Source: Nematopogon swammerdamellus
Taxonomy: Eukaryota > Arthropoda > Insecta > Lepidoptera > Adelidae
Assembly: GCA_946902875.1 (NCBI GenBank)
Contig: OX336351.1
Span: 4,523,761-4,587,760 of the forward strand
DNA: 64,000 nucleotides
Reading direction: 5' to 3'
The notes below the pieces were generated by a model. That model made no database searches. It was given only the letters and a program-made list of their open reading frames with translations, and was not told the DNA's origin. Made by a program: the position numbers and the translations under genes. Positions 22,730-31,368 of the stretch are shown here, piece by piece; position 1 is the stretch's first letter; the number at the start of each line of letters is the position of its first letter.

Positions 22730-23166
22730 TTTTAACCTCCGACGAAAAAATAGGGGTGTTATTATACGTTTAACATGTGTGTGTATGTGTGTAAGGGTGT
22801 GTCTGTTTGTGGCATCGTAGCTCCCAAACGGATTGACCGATTTGTATGCGGGTTTTTTATTAGAAAGCTGGTTTAATCGAGATGGTTGTTAGTTATGTTT
22901 GCAATCAATTAATAAAGTAATTAAGTAATCAAAAAATGTATCTTATCTTAAAAAAGGACCGAATTGCATGCGGTTTTTTTAAAAGCTTGAAATAAAAGTT
23001 AAATTACAAATTAAAAAAACTTCCGACCCTTAAAAATTAAAAAATAATTTCCGTTTACTTACTTAAAGGAGTCGGGGGGCCGCTAAGTAAATAAAATATA
23101 AAAACTCAAAGCTGAGCGGGTATTTACTTAACGGTTAACTTTTTAAGGGTCGGGGTTTTTTTTTTG
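22730..23166 (+). mobile_element. M element with foldback end, copy 2
   Basis: Starts AACCTCCGACGAAAAAAT, carries GT-rich sequence and GCATCGTAGCTCCCAAACGG, and ends in a foldback bounded by CCGACCCTTAAAAA and TTTTTAAGGGTCGGGG. The whole order mirrors 13181-13627. Confidence 0.7.
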
Positions 23167-23404
23167 CTATAATCGCTAATAGAGAAGAGGCAGGATGGTC
23201 CGGACTCCGGGCCCGGTCCAAGTGTCATTAACAGTGACGTCATTTCAAATTTTAGCCGACTACGGAGAAGCCAAAAGTGGAGTATTGTTTTATAATATTT
23301 AAAAAGTCGGTGACAGGCGGACGGAGACGGAAGAGATCGTATATACGTTCCGTTTTTACATTTTCAGGTACGGAACGCTAAAAATGGATGTTGGTACCTT
23401 ATTT

Positions 23405-23728
23405 TTTTATGGAAAGCGGGTCATGTGGCTCCGAGCCATCCAGAAAGTGTCTAACGAGACGGTCATGAACATTCGGTCGCATGCGGAGGTTGCGAATATC
23501 ATGCCGGCCTGACAGGTGCCCATTCAAGCTGCTATCGAAAGACCCGAGACTGTACTTGGGGGGAAATATACCAGGAAAGATCTGCGGGACCGATATATCC
23601 GCGGTAAGTCCACCGTGTAGCATGTGTAGGGATTAAATTCATACCCAGTGCGCGCTTTGCGGAGATGTAAAGGAGGCGCCGGGATCCCGTCAAACATCTC
23701 CTCAGAGCACTCCCCATTTCTTTGTGTA
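23405..23728 (-). pseudogene. LINE ORF2 C-terminus, family J, copy 2
   Basis: The minus strand encodes FPPKYSLGSFDSSLNGHLSG, then RHDIRNLRMRPNVH, matching the last 60 residues of 55543-56106. A deletion of about 40 bases upstream of FPPK breaks the frame. An A-rich tail follows at 23402. Confidence 0.75.
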
Positions 23729-23755
23729 CGACAAAAATAAACAAATCGTGATTTT

Positions 23756-24165
23756 TAGGGTTCCGTGCCCGGTACGGAACCCTATTACTAAGCCTACGCC
23801 GTCTGTCTGTCCGTCCGTCCGTCCGTCTGTCTGTCCGTCCGTCCGAGGGCTGTATCTCTTGAACCGTAATAGGTAGGCCATTGAAATTTTCACAGAATAT
23901 GTCCGATATATGGGCGATATAACAACAAATAATAAAAATTATAATAAGTAAAAAATTAATGGGGGTTCCCATGGAAGAAACCAAAAAGTTGTATGCGGGC
24001 GCGCCATCTACCGAATAGACTATGAAGAATTTTAACTCATCATGAATTTGAGCTAATATGAAGCATTTCATAACACGCCATAGATGGCGTGAGTGGCGCT
24101 AACCATGACATGGCGATACGGAACCCTCGGTGCGCGTGTTCGACTCGCACTTGACCGGTTTTTTT
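23756..24165 (-). mobile_element. D element, most complete copy
   Basis: Plus strand runs from AGGGTTCCGTGCCCGGTACG through GTCTGTCTGTCCGTCC tracts, TAATGGGGGTTCCCATGG and CATGACATGGCGATACGG to GACTCGCACTTGACCGG plus a T run. The T run suggests an A-tailed retroposon read in reverse, but the inverted GGTTCCGTA motifs could also indicate a DNA element. Confidence 0.7.
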
Positions 24166-25247
24166 TTCTCCCCTACGAAAGCATTCTGTTAACAGAGTTT
24201 AGTGTGCGCGGCCCAAGGGAAGGATTTGCCGGCTCGTTTACAACCGAGCCGGGAATTAAACTGAGGAAATCCATGTTTTGTTCAACTATTCACAAATAGT
24301 AGTTGGTTGTGAGTTTGACGTACAATCCCTTATAGACCTTACTACTGAGACCACAAAGTTGTTTATGTCATTTGTGGCGTCGCTTCGAGTATGTTGCGGA
24401 ATTACCCTCGGAGGGCAAATGAAAAGTTTCTCAAATAAGCATTATTTTGTCGCAATGTATTTACGTAAAATGTAAGACATTAGAATATCAGTTGTAAAAG
24501 TGCCTCGAATAATAGTAACTAGCTTATGCAGGCGGCTTCGCTCGCGGTAGACTCCGTTTAATAGCAAATCCGATTTTAATGCAAATATGATAATAAACGA
24601 TCGCTTCTCCTATATTCTCTCTCTCTCTGTCTCTTTCCCTCTCTATCTCCCCCTACTTCCCTTCTTCTCTCTCCATTCTCCTTCTCTACCTCCCCTCCGC
24701 TTCTCCCAGCCCTCCCCGCCCCCTCCCTTTCTCCTCTATTCCTCCCCCTACCTCCTTTCAACCTTCTCCCTCCCCATTTATCCCGTCCTAACGCCATCTA
24801 TTACTGCCATCCGATACTAAATTCCGTTCATACTATACTTTATTTCATACTGCTCAGCCCTAAGGCTATTAGCGTGATGGTATGGCCCATAGTAAGGCCC
24901 AAGAACTGATCTTTACATTGGTTCAAACCGCATCAAAATATGTTCAGTGGTTCCGGTGTTTACCTCAAACATACATACAGACAGACGTTCCCTTTTAATT
25001 GTGTTCAGTTTCTGGCGGCAAACATGAACCTTTAATTTCGGGGAACTTTAATATAAATCCGAGTATTAATATATACGTTACATAATAATGCTTCTGAAAA
25101 GACGCTTCAGTGTGAAAATCCTCCACTCCATAATGAAATAAAATTATGTAATAAAATTACACATATACCGTTCGCTCTCCTTACAAATGTGGGATTACCT
25201 TCTAAACAATTTAAAATTATTTAAATGCTATTATTTTTATAAGTTAG
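24166..25247. other. no gene; pyrimidine-rich tract
   Basis: Contains the CT-rich tract at 24606-24785 and a short GGCTTCGCTCGCGGTAGACTC block near 24534. No gene is seen. Confidence 0.5.
24606..24785 (+). repeat. long polypyrimidine tract
   Basis: About 180 bases almost wholly C and T, starting as a (TC)n microsatellite. The frames on both strands over it are low-complexity shadows. Confidence 0.85.
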
Positions 25248-25250
25248 TAA

Positions 25251-25385
25251 GGCCCACTTGCACCAACACAAATTTAATATATAAACCAGCTTAACTCGTT
25301 AAGCTAGCACCCGTTGACTGTGGGAACCGCGTTTAAATCCATAACTCGCTACTTAACTTTAAACTCGTGTTGGTGCAAGTGGGCC
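25251..25385. mobile_element. Harbinger/Tourist-like MITE, copy 2
   Basis: 135 bp with ends GGCCCACTTGCACCAACAC and complement. TAA lies outside both ends (25248-25250 and 25386-25388). The interior matches copy 1 in the opposite orientation. Confidence 0.85.
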
Positions 25386-25388
25386 TAA

Positions 25389-25836
25389 GACTAAGAAGAA
25401 CTGACATGAAACTTCACTGGAAATTTTTTCAATGTGCACTTAAGTCTACTTTACAAAAATGTTTGCGCCAGCTCATCGCACCACCGAGCTACCGCGATTG
25501 ACAATAGTAACAATTGACAGTTGGAGGGAATCAACATCCCTTAACTTTTTTAATTCATTTCGGAACACCATTTGCACAATATTCTCTTTTTTGTAACCTT
25601 AGGACTCCGTAATAAGGTGAGCCTTTCAAAATACTCGTTTAATTCTCTCGCGCGAAATTCTGGCATGTTTTTCGAGTTGTAAAAATGCAGGAATGCTTAT
25701 TTTTACAGAAAAAATAAAACGAAGATTTGTTATGCACTCTGCTTATTACTTTCGTTTAGTAAAATGTTATTTTAATATTAATAAAACAGTAAATTCTGTC
25801 TGCGAGAAGATTCTGATTTAAAAACGCTATGAAAGC
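25389..25836. other. no gene; small SINE head fragment
   Basis: GCACCACCGAGCTACCGCG near 25478 is a reversed 5S-SINE head scrap. The remainder is AT-rich. Confidence 0.45.
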
Positions 25837-26177
25837 GGTACCGTGTGCGGCCGGTACTTAAAAAGAATAGCCCCACTGCATCTCTCCCCGTGCATGTCGT
25901 AAAAGGCGACTAAGGGATAAGGACAAGATGCCGTGCTAAAGGGCGACAGGTTCGCCACCTCTCACCTTGGAACAGTACTTCCACTGAGTCATGCAGCAGG
26001 TGGGACTTCGTGCCTTACTTGCTGCTTGATCGATTGAATCTTGTTCGAATACTTGCGAAACGTGGTGGTCGGTGTTGTGCTGTAATTGACCAGAGTTCTT
26101 GCAGCACAACACCGATTACTCTGCTTACCCCGATTGTCGAGATTCAGCGTGTGTGATATGTATGTATGTATGTATGA
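25837..26177 (+). mobile_element. C element, full length
   Basis: Head C (TACCGTGTGCGGCCGGTAC...GACTAAGGGATAAGG), then a body with GACTCAGTCATGCAGCAGG-type sequence, the 13-bp hairpin CGGTGTTGTGCTG/CAGCACAACACCG, the CCCGA/TCGAG-type hairpin and a (TATG)n tail. It serves as the reference copy for the family. Confidence 0.9.
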
Positions 26178-26377
26178 AAACTGTGCGAAAACTAGAAAAA
26201 ATAACATATTTATATTTATTAGCGGTCTTTTATTAGGGACTGTCCAGGTTAATGGATTCAGGAAACACATTCGCCGGAAGACAGCTCCACGCCCTGGCGG
26301 CGCGACAAAGAAACGATTTTGAGAATCAATGGGTTCTCAAACGTGCGATTGAAAGTGGGAGGATGTCTTATTGGCTG

Positions 26378-26524
26378 CATATTTTTTCCGTTCAATTCAA
26401 TGTAGCCGGCACGACCGAAGGGAAGCACTGACACGGCGCCTAGTTTACCAAGGTGTTACGGGCTGACAACACGGATGTTGTAGGTGATGTAGCCAACCGT
26501 GTCAGTTAACATGACAAAAAAAAC
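26378..26524 (+). mobile_element. SINE 3' half (5S family body)
   Basis: From CCGTTCAATTCAATGTAGCC to the GTGTCAGTTAACATG end with an A run. Confidence 0.8.
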
Positions 26525-26609
26525 CTTTAGGTTTTGGGTGGGATACTTTTCTACAGACCGCCGCTTCAGACGGCTCCAAGTGAAATCTCTTTCCATATAC
26601 ATATAGTGT

Positions 26610-26966
26610 ACGAACAAAGTGAAGTGCTCACATGGCACCTAGTTCAACAAAGTTTTGGACAGACATCACGGATCCCTTCCCTAGGTCCCTTCCCTTCCTA
26701 CCTTACTCGGTGGTAGGGTTCAATCCGCCCGGGTTGGTACCACCGCACTGAATGAAACGTCGGTCGAAACGGCTATGTAAATTGTTTGTGTTTCCGTCCA
26801 GTTCAGCGTAGCCGGCACGATCGAAGGGAAGCACTGACATGGCACCTAGTTCATCCGGTGCTATGGGCTGACATGCACGGATGTTGTAGGTGATGTAGCC
26901 AACTGTGTCAGTTTCCATTTAAAAAAATGTAGGCGATGTAGCCAACCTTGTCAGGTTTCACAAAAG
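26610..26966 (+). mobile_element. two overlapping SINE body copies (5S family)
   Basis: A 60-base scrap (ACATGGCACCTAGTTC, CATCACGGATCC) leads into a nearly complete body from about 26682 to 26925. A short duplicated tail follows (GATGTAGCCAACCTTGTCAGG) to 26966. Confidence 0.8.
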
Positions 26967-27021
26967 AAAGAAATGTAGATTGTTATTTTTCAAGTGACAG
27001 TTAACGACGCATATCGACGCC

Positions 27022-27057
27022 GACGCCAGCGCCGCACGGGACGGCGGCGCTGGCGTC
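27022..27057. repeat. GC-rich 13-bp perfect hairpin
   Basis: GACGCCAGCGCCG, a 10-base loop, then CGGCGCTGGCGTC. Confidence 0.85.
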
Positions 27058-27222
27058 GCGGCGCCCGTGAATACTCGACTAATGCGTAATGAAGGGCGAT
27101 TAAAGCTCCAGCCACAAACACGAGAGCAACAATGGAGCACAAATTAGAGACGACGCTCATTCGTGTAGTGAGGGCGATTGTCGATCTTGCTGTTAATTTT
27201 ATTGAAATTAAGTTAAATTAAT

Positions 27223-27425
27223 TGCCGGGTTGGTACCACCGCACTGAATGAAAGGTCGGTCGAAACCGCTATGTAAATAGTTCGTGTTTTCCGTCCAGTT
27301 CAGTGTAGCCGACATGAAATGAAGGGAAGCACTCACATGGCACCTTAGTTCATCCGGTGTTATGGGTTGACATCACGGATGTTGAAGGTGATGTAGCCAA
27401 CCGCGTCAGTTTAAATTAAAAATAA
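27223..27425 (+). mobile_element. SINE body (5S family), 5' truncated
   Basis: Starts at GGGTTGGTACCACCGCACTG and ends at the stem-loop and an A/T-rich tail. Confidence 0.85.
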
Positions 27426-27450
27426 ATAAATTAAAGAATACCAAAAGAAT

Positions 27451-27845
27451 GTCAGCCTCGATAGCTCAGTGGTGCAGACAGTCAACTGTCGCTATTGAAT
27501 GTTAAGCAACGCTGGGTGCGGTCAGTACTTGGATGGGTGACAGCTGACCGTTGGAGGCTGACCGAGGTTCGGATTCCTCGTAAAACTGTAGGTCCCTTCC
27601 CTCCTAATCTTACTGGTGGTAGGGTTTAACCCGCCCGGGTTGGTACAACCGCACTGAATGAAACGTCGGTCGAAAAGGCTATGTAAATAGTTTGTGTTTT
27701 CCGACCAGTTCAGTGTAGCCGGCACGATTAAAAGGGGGAAGCACTGACATGGCACCTAGTTCACCCGGTGTTATGGGTTGACATCACGGACGTTGTAGGT
27801 GATGTAGCCAACCATGTCAGTTTCCATAAAAAAATATATATATAT
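27451..27845 (+). mobile_element. 5S-headed SINE, full length reference copy
   Basis: Head 27451-27562: GTCAGCCTC, A-box-like TAGCTCAGTGGT, then 5S-like GTTAAGCAAC, GGTCAGTACTTGGATGGGTG, closing with GAGGCTGAC, which pairs with the first nine bases. Body 27563-27815 contains the ACTGGTGGTAGG and AACCGCACTGAATG blocks. A stem-loop (ACATCAC...GTGATGT) lies at about 27781-27806. The A/T tail ends the unit. No coding capacity; it depends on Pol III and a LINE reverse transcriptase. Confidence 0.92.
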
Positions 27846-28136
27846 CGTTTATTGTATAATTTCATCTTTGCACACTCCGTTTTCCTGTCCACGGCCACGG
27901 CCGCCAGTGTAGGACCCGGTTACTGCCGACGGTCCTCGTGTCTTCGGCTGACGTGCCCAGCCCATTGCCACTTGAGCTTAGCTATGTTGGTGCGCCGCCG
28001 GATGGGACATCAGATGGTACGACGGCATCAAATACCTCGGCGGCAAGCAGTGTTACCGTACCGCTGAAGGCCGGGAGGACTGGAGGAAAATTGGAGAGGC
28101 GTATGTCCAGAAGTGTACGCATACACTTCGACTGGC

Positions 28137-28570
28137 AGACAATAATTTCTTCCATACGTAGGTAACCTACGCTTGGAAATGTCCAAAATTTTCGCCAGTT
28201 CTATTTCAATGCGAAGAAGAACTGACCGAGTCATGCAGCAGGTGGGTCTTCGTGCCTTACTTGCTGCTTGATCGATTGAATCTTGTTCGAATACTTTGCG
28301 AAACGCGGTGGTCGGTGTTGTGCTGTAACTTACCAGAGTTCTTGCAGCACAACACCGATTACTCTGCTTACCCTGATTGTCGGGATTCAGCGTGTCTGAT
28401 ATGATATGTATGTATGTATTAAGAACTGACAAACAAACTTCGCAAGTCACAATGTTTTGTTAGTACCTTTTTAAGTGTTATAGTATAGTCACTTACAAAT
28501 AATTAACCCATGCCACCGCTCACAAAAACATTATTATGTTCAGCATATAAATGTGAATACTTAAGAACCT
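28137..28570 (+). repeat. repeat F, interrupted copy
   Basis: Matches 4190-4425 except for the insertion at 28227-28420 and its duplicated target. Its own class is unknown. Confidence 0.8.
28227..28420 (+). mobile_element. C element, 5' truncated, with 10-bp target duplication
   Basis: Starts inside the C body at CGAGTCATGCAGCAGGTGG and ends in TATGTATGTATT. AAGAACTGAC flanks it at 28217-28226 and 28421-28430. Repeat F at 4262-4280 has the near-identical target once. Confidence 0.93.
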
Positions 28571-28699
28571 GACCGCTCTGCCTATTTACATTACTTGTTA
28601 CACCAGGTGTATAGTTCCATCGTCCATTTTGACACTTCCATTCAAGTCAACAACAATTGAGGACCGTTTTTGATATCTTGGATGGACGACCGTCAACCT

Positions 28700-28940
28700 C
28701 AACGGTCGTTGAGGTTGACTGTGATTCAGATTCCACGTAACACTGTACGCCCCTTCTATTTACCTTACTAGGTAACAGGGTCTAACCTGCCCGGGTTGGT
28801 ACCACCGCACTGAATGAAAGGTATCTTAAGTTGAAACGGCTATGTAAATAGTTCGTGTTTTTCGTCCATTTCAGTGTAGCCGGCACGACCGAAGGGAAGC
28901 ACTGACATGGCACATAGTTCACCAAGGTGTAATGGGACAG
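28700..28940 (+). mobile_element. SINE body (5S family)
   Basis: From GATTCAGATTCCACGTAA through TTGGTACCACCGCACTG to TGTAATGGGACAG. The 3' stem-loop is missing. Confidence 0.8.
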
Positions 28941-28959
28941 TTTAACTCGACCGGATTCT

Positions 28960-29152
28960 CACCACCACCGCACTGAAAGAAGGATCGGTCGAAGCGCCTA
29001 TGAAATAGTTCGTATTTTCCGTCCAGTTCTGTGTAGCCGGCACGACCATTTGGTCGTGGTAAGCAATGACGTGGCACCTAGTTCACTAAGGCGTGATTGG
29101 CTGACGTGACAGTAGTGATGTAGCCAATCCGTTTCAGTTTCCATAAAAAAAT
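28960..29152 (+). mobile_element. SINE body 3' two thirds (5S family)
   Basis: CACCGCACTGAAAGAAGG to CAGTTTCCATAAAAAA, with a duplicated ACGACCATTTGGTCGTGG insertion near 29042. Confidence 0.8.
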
Positions 29153-30230
29153 CTGAAACTATAAAAACAAAATTGCTGGACACTTTTAATGTTCCAACTA
29201 AAGTTTGTCATCATTTCATCACAGAGGCTCTGTCGTGCGAGATAGATCTCCTCCCTAAAGCGGAGGCTGTGTCTACTGTGACGGCGCGGCGAGTCGCACG
29301 GGAAGCGTATCTGTATTTACATCACAATAGGCGCCTGATTACTTCCTGCTTAGTGGACGCATCCGCTGAAAAACTGGCTCCGGGCGCACAGTCTTCGTTA
29401 AACTCTGGTTTAATCTTTAGTTAGCCGTTGTTGTTGTTGTTGGGTTAGTTTGTTAAATATTTTTAGTTATCGTTTCATCTACACTAAACCCCTCGTCAGG
29501 TTACTTATAATTTAATGTTAAAATAATCTCTAGAAAAGAATAAATTAAATAAAAAAATAATAATTAAAAGAGTGCCGAGGAGTCACAGTTGATGAGTAAA
29601 GATATGGACGCCAGCGTTATAGCGCTACAACGTCACGCACGCATCACGTGAAATCTCAATTCACTTTACCACCGGTTGAAATGTCAATCAATCGATCAAT
29701 GTCAATGTCGATCAATAATATAATTGTATCTAAGCTAAGAAATGGTAAAACCCAGAATGCAACCCCAGGCGTACTTAGCCTTTTTAAAATTAGCCACCGT
29801 TTAAAGTTCTAAATCTCAGCTTAAGCCAAAATTTATGTAACTTGCCAGCTCGTTCGACTGCATTTGCGCATCCGAACACTTTTTTAAGCGATTTTCAGCG
29901 AGTGCGGCATCAAAGCTTCGCTATTTTTGAATATGGAATCTGCATGTTTTCGAATGAACATTTTATCGTTCAAATATTGAGTGATAATTTGAGGCGAGCG
30001 CCGCCGCGCCGCGCCGCCACGCCCACGGCCGTGGTGTACCTCAATAATTTTGTAATTGATTTGTTAGTCACTGATGGATGTGAAAAGTAAATTGAATGAT
30101 GGCGTAATTTTTGTGGTGTCGAATTGTTCTGGACTTTCACTATATTATTACGGACATCTGAGGAATTATAATATGCAGAAATATAATATATACCGTGTGG
30201 CGGGTTTTGCTGCAGCAAAGGCTTGGGTCA
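29153..30230. other. no gene recognised
   Basis: An 83-residue frame at 29173-29424 followed by four GTT/TTG units (29427-29443) could be the end of an unknown LINE but shows no motif. A GC-rich CGCCGCCGCGCC patch lies near 29998. Confidence 0.4.
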
Positions 30231-30478
30231 TGGAGCCCGGATGGGTGACCGCTCGACCGTTGGAGGCTGACCGTGGTTCGGGTTGGTACCACCGCACTGA
30301 ATGAAAGTTAGGTTGAAACGGCTATGTAAATAGTTCGTGTCCTCCGTCCAGTTCAGTGTAGCCGACATGAAATGAATGGAAGCACTGACATGGCACCTAG
30401 TTTACCAAGGTGTTATGGGCTGAAATCACGGATGTAGTAGGTGATGTAGCCAACCGTGTCAGTGTCCATAAAAAAAAA
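30231..30478 (+). mobile_element. 5S-headed SINE with internal deletion
   Basis: Keeps GGATGGGTGACCGCTCG and GGAGGCTGACC from the head, then jumps from GGTTCGGG straight to TTGGTACCACCGCACTG, losing the front of the body. Ends with the stem-loop and A run. Confidence 0.85.
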
Positions 30479-30704
30479 GGGAACCATGTCAAATGTGTTT
30501 TCTCACCGCATGGCAGATCATGACATGACACCGCATGGCAGAGGGCGAGAACGAATGCTCGTATGACAAAGTTTTACAGTTTTACTATCTCAATTCATAG
30601 AAGCCAATGTGCGTGATTAAAATATTAACTATCATCTGGGTGGTAATTCATTCAGCTAATGGTTGCCAAGGCGAACTCCTGAAAATCGGCTTTTCTCTGT
30701 CGTG

Positions 30705-30709
30705 CTTAT
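30705..30709. repeat. target site duplication CTTAT, left
   Basis: The five bases just outside the left LTR are identical to 35000-35004. Five-base duplications are typical of BEL/Pao integration. Confidence 0.9.
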
Positions 30710-31082
30710 TGGACGATGGCGCCACTGACCTGCTGGACTGATGTCTGCGGCAGCAGCGCCGCATCCGATTGCTCCTGGGATTTTGAGTTGGAGAGTTGCG
30801 TGGTAGATAAACGTGAAACTGCACTCGCGCGCGAGAGGTACCTCTGGTAACTGATTAGTGATTAGCGTTGCGGGTGGCTATATGTTCGAAGATATATTCA
30901 GTTCTTCAGGTTTAGAGTGCGGCGGAGCGGCGGTGGAATTCTTGCCTTTTTTGCGGTGCGGTGACAACAACTATTTTTTTCTTGTTCTGCGTTTTTGACA
31001 TTTAGTGGCGCCAGTGAAAATGGAATGAAAATGAAGAAAGATTATAAACAAAAACGCGAAAAACTAAAAAGCGGCGCAACCA
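30710..31082 (-). repeat. 3' LTR of the BEL/Pao element
   Basis: This 373-bp repeat is the downstream LTR relative to the minus-strand coding sequence. It matches 34627-34999 at every base I compared except one (C here, A there, in a GGMGGAG context near 30933). It carries the TG...CA termini and abuts the purine tract at 31083-31089. Confidence 0.95.
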
Positions 31083-31089
31083 TCCCCCC
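31083..31089 (-). promoter_or_regulatory. polypurine tract next to the 3' LTR
   Basis: On the minus strand GGGGGGA directly precedes the TGGTTGCGCC start of the 3' LTR. This is the expected place and base content for the plus-strand primer. Confidence 0.7.
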
Positions 31090-31251
31090 GGCCTTGGAGT
31101 GTTTCTCCAAAAGAAACAATTAAAATTAATTATGTTCTTGCGTAATAATGCGTAAGCGCAGACAACAAAGTATAAGAAAGGTAAATTACATTACATTCAA
31201 GCGAAGACAATAACAAAATTCAAATAAGTAAGAGAATTGAAAATATATTTA

Positions 31252-31368
31252 TTATTGATTAGGCAGCGGACAGAGGCGGACTACTGAGCTGCCGGTTTTT
31301 GTTCCAACTTGAACGACTAGGATTATTCTGTCCTTACCAGGAAGCACATCTCCGATGACTCCTAGTGG
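31252..31368 (-). pseudogene. cut-off C-terminal tail of integrase
   Basis: After the TAG at 31369-31371 the same frame stays open for 38 more codons to a TAA at 31252-31254. It keeps a PGKD motif and a basic, valine-rich end typical of BEL integrase tails. A tryptophan usually follows the leucine-histidine pair at this place in the family, so TAG is probably a one-base change from TGG. The tail is described, not reconstructed. Confidence 0.75.

Noticed and set aside
24576..24820. 73- and 77-residue frames rich in Arg/Gly or Ser/Pro
   Set aside because: They are translations of a CT-rich tract.
28028..28450. 140-residue minus frame
   Set aside because: It spans the antisense of a C element and its host repeat; it is a shadow.
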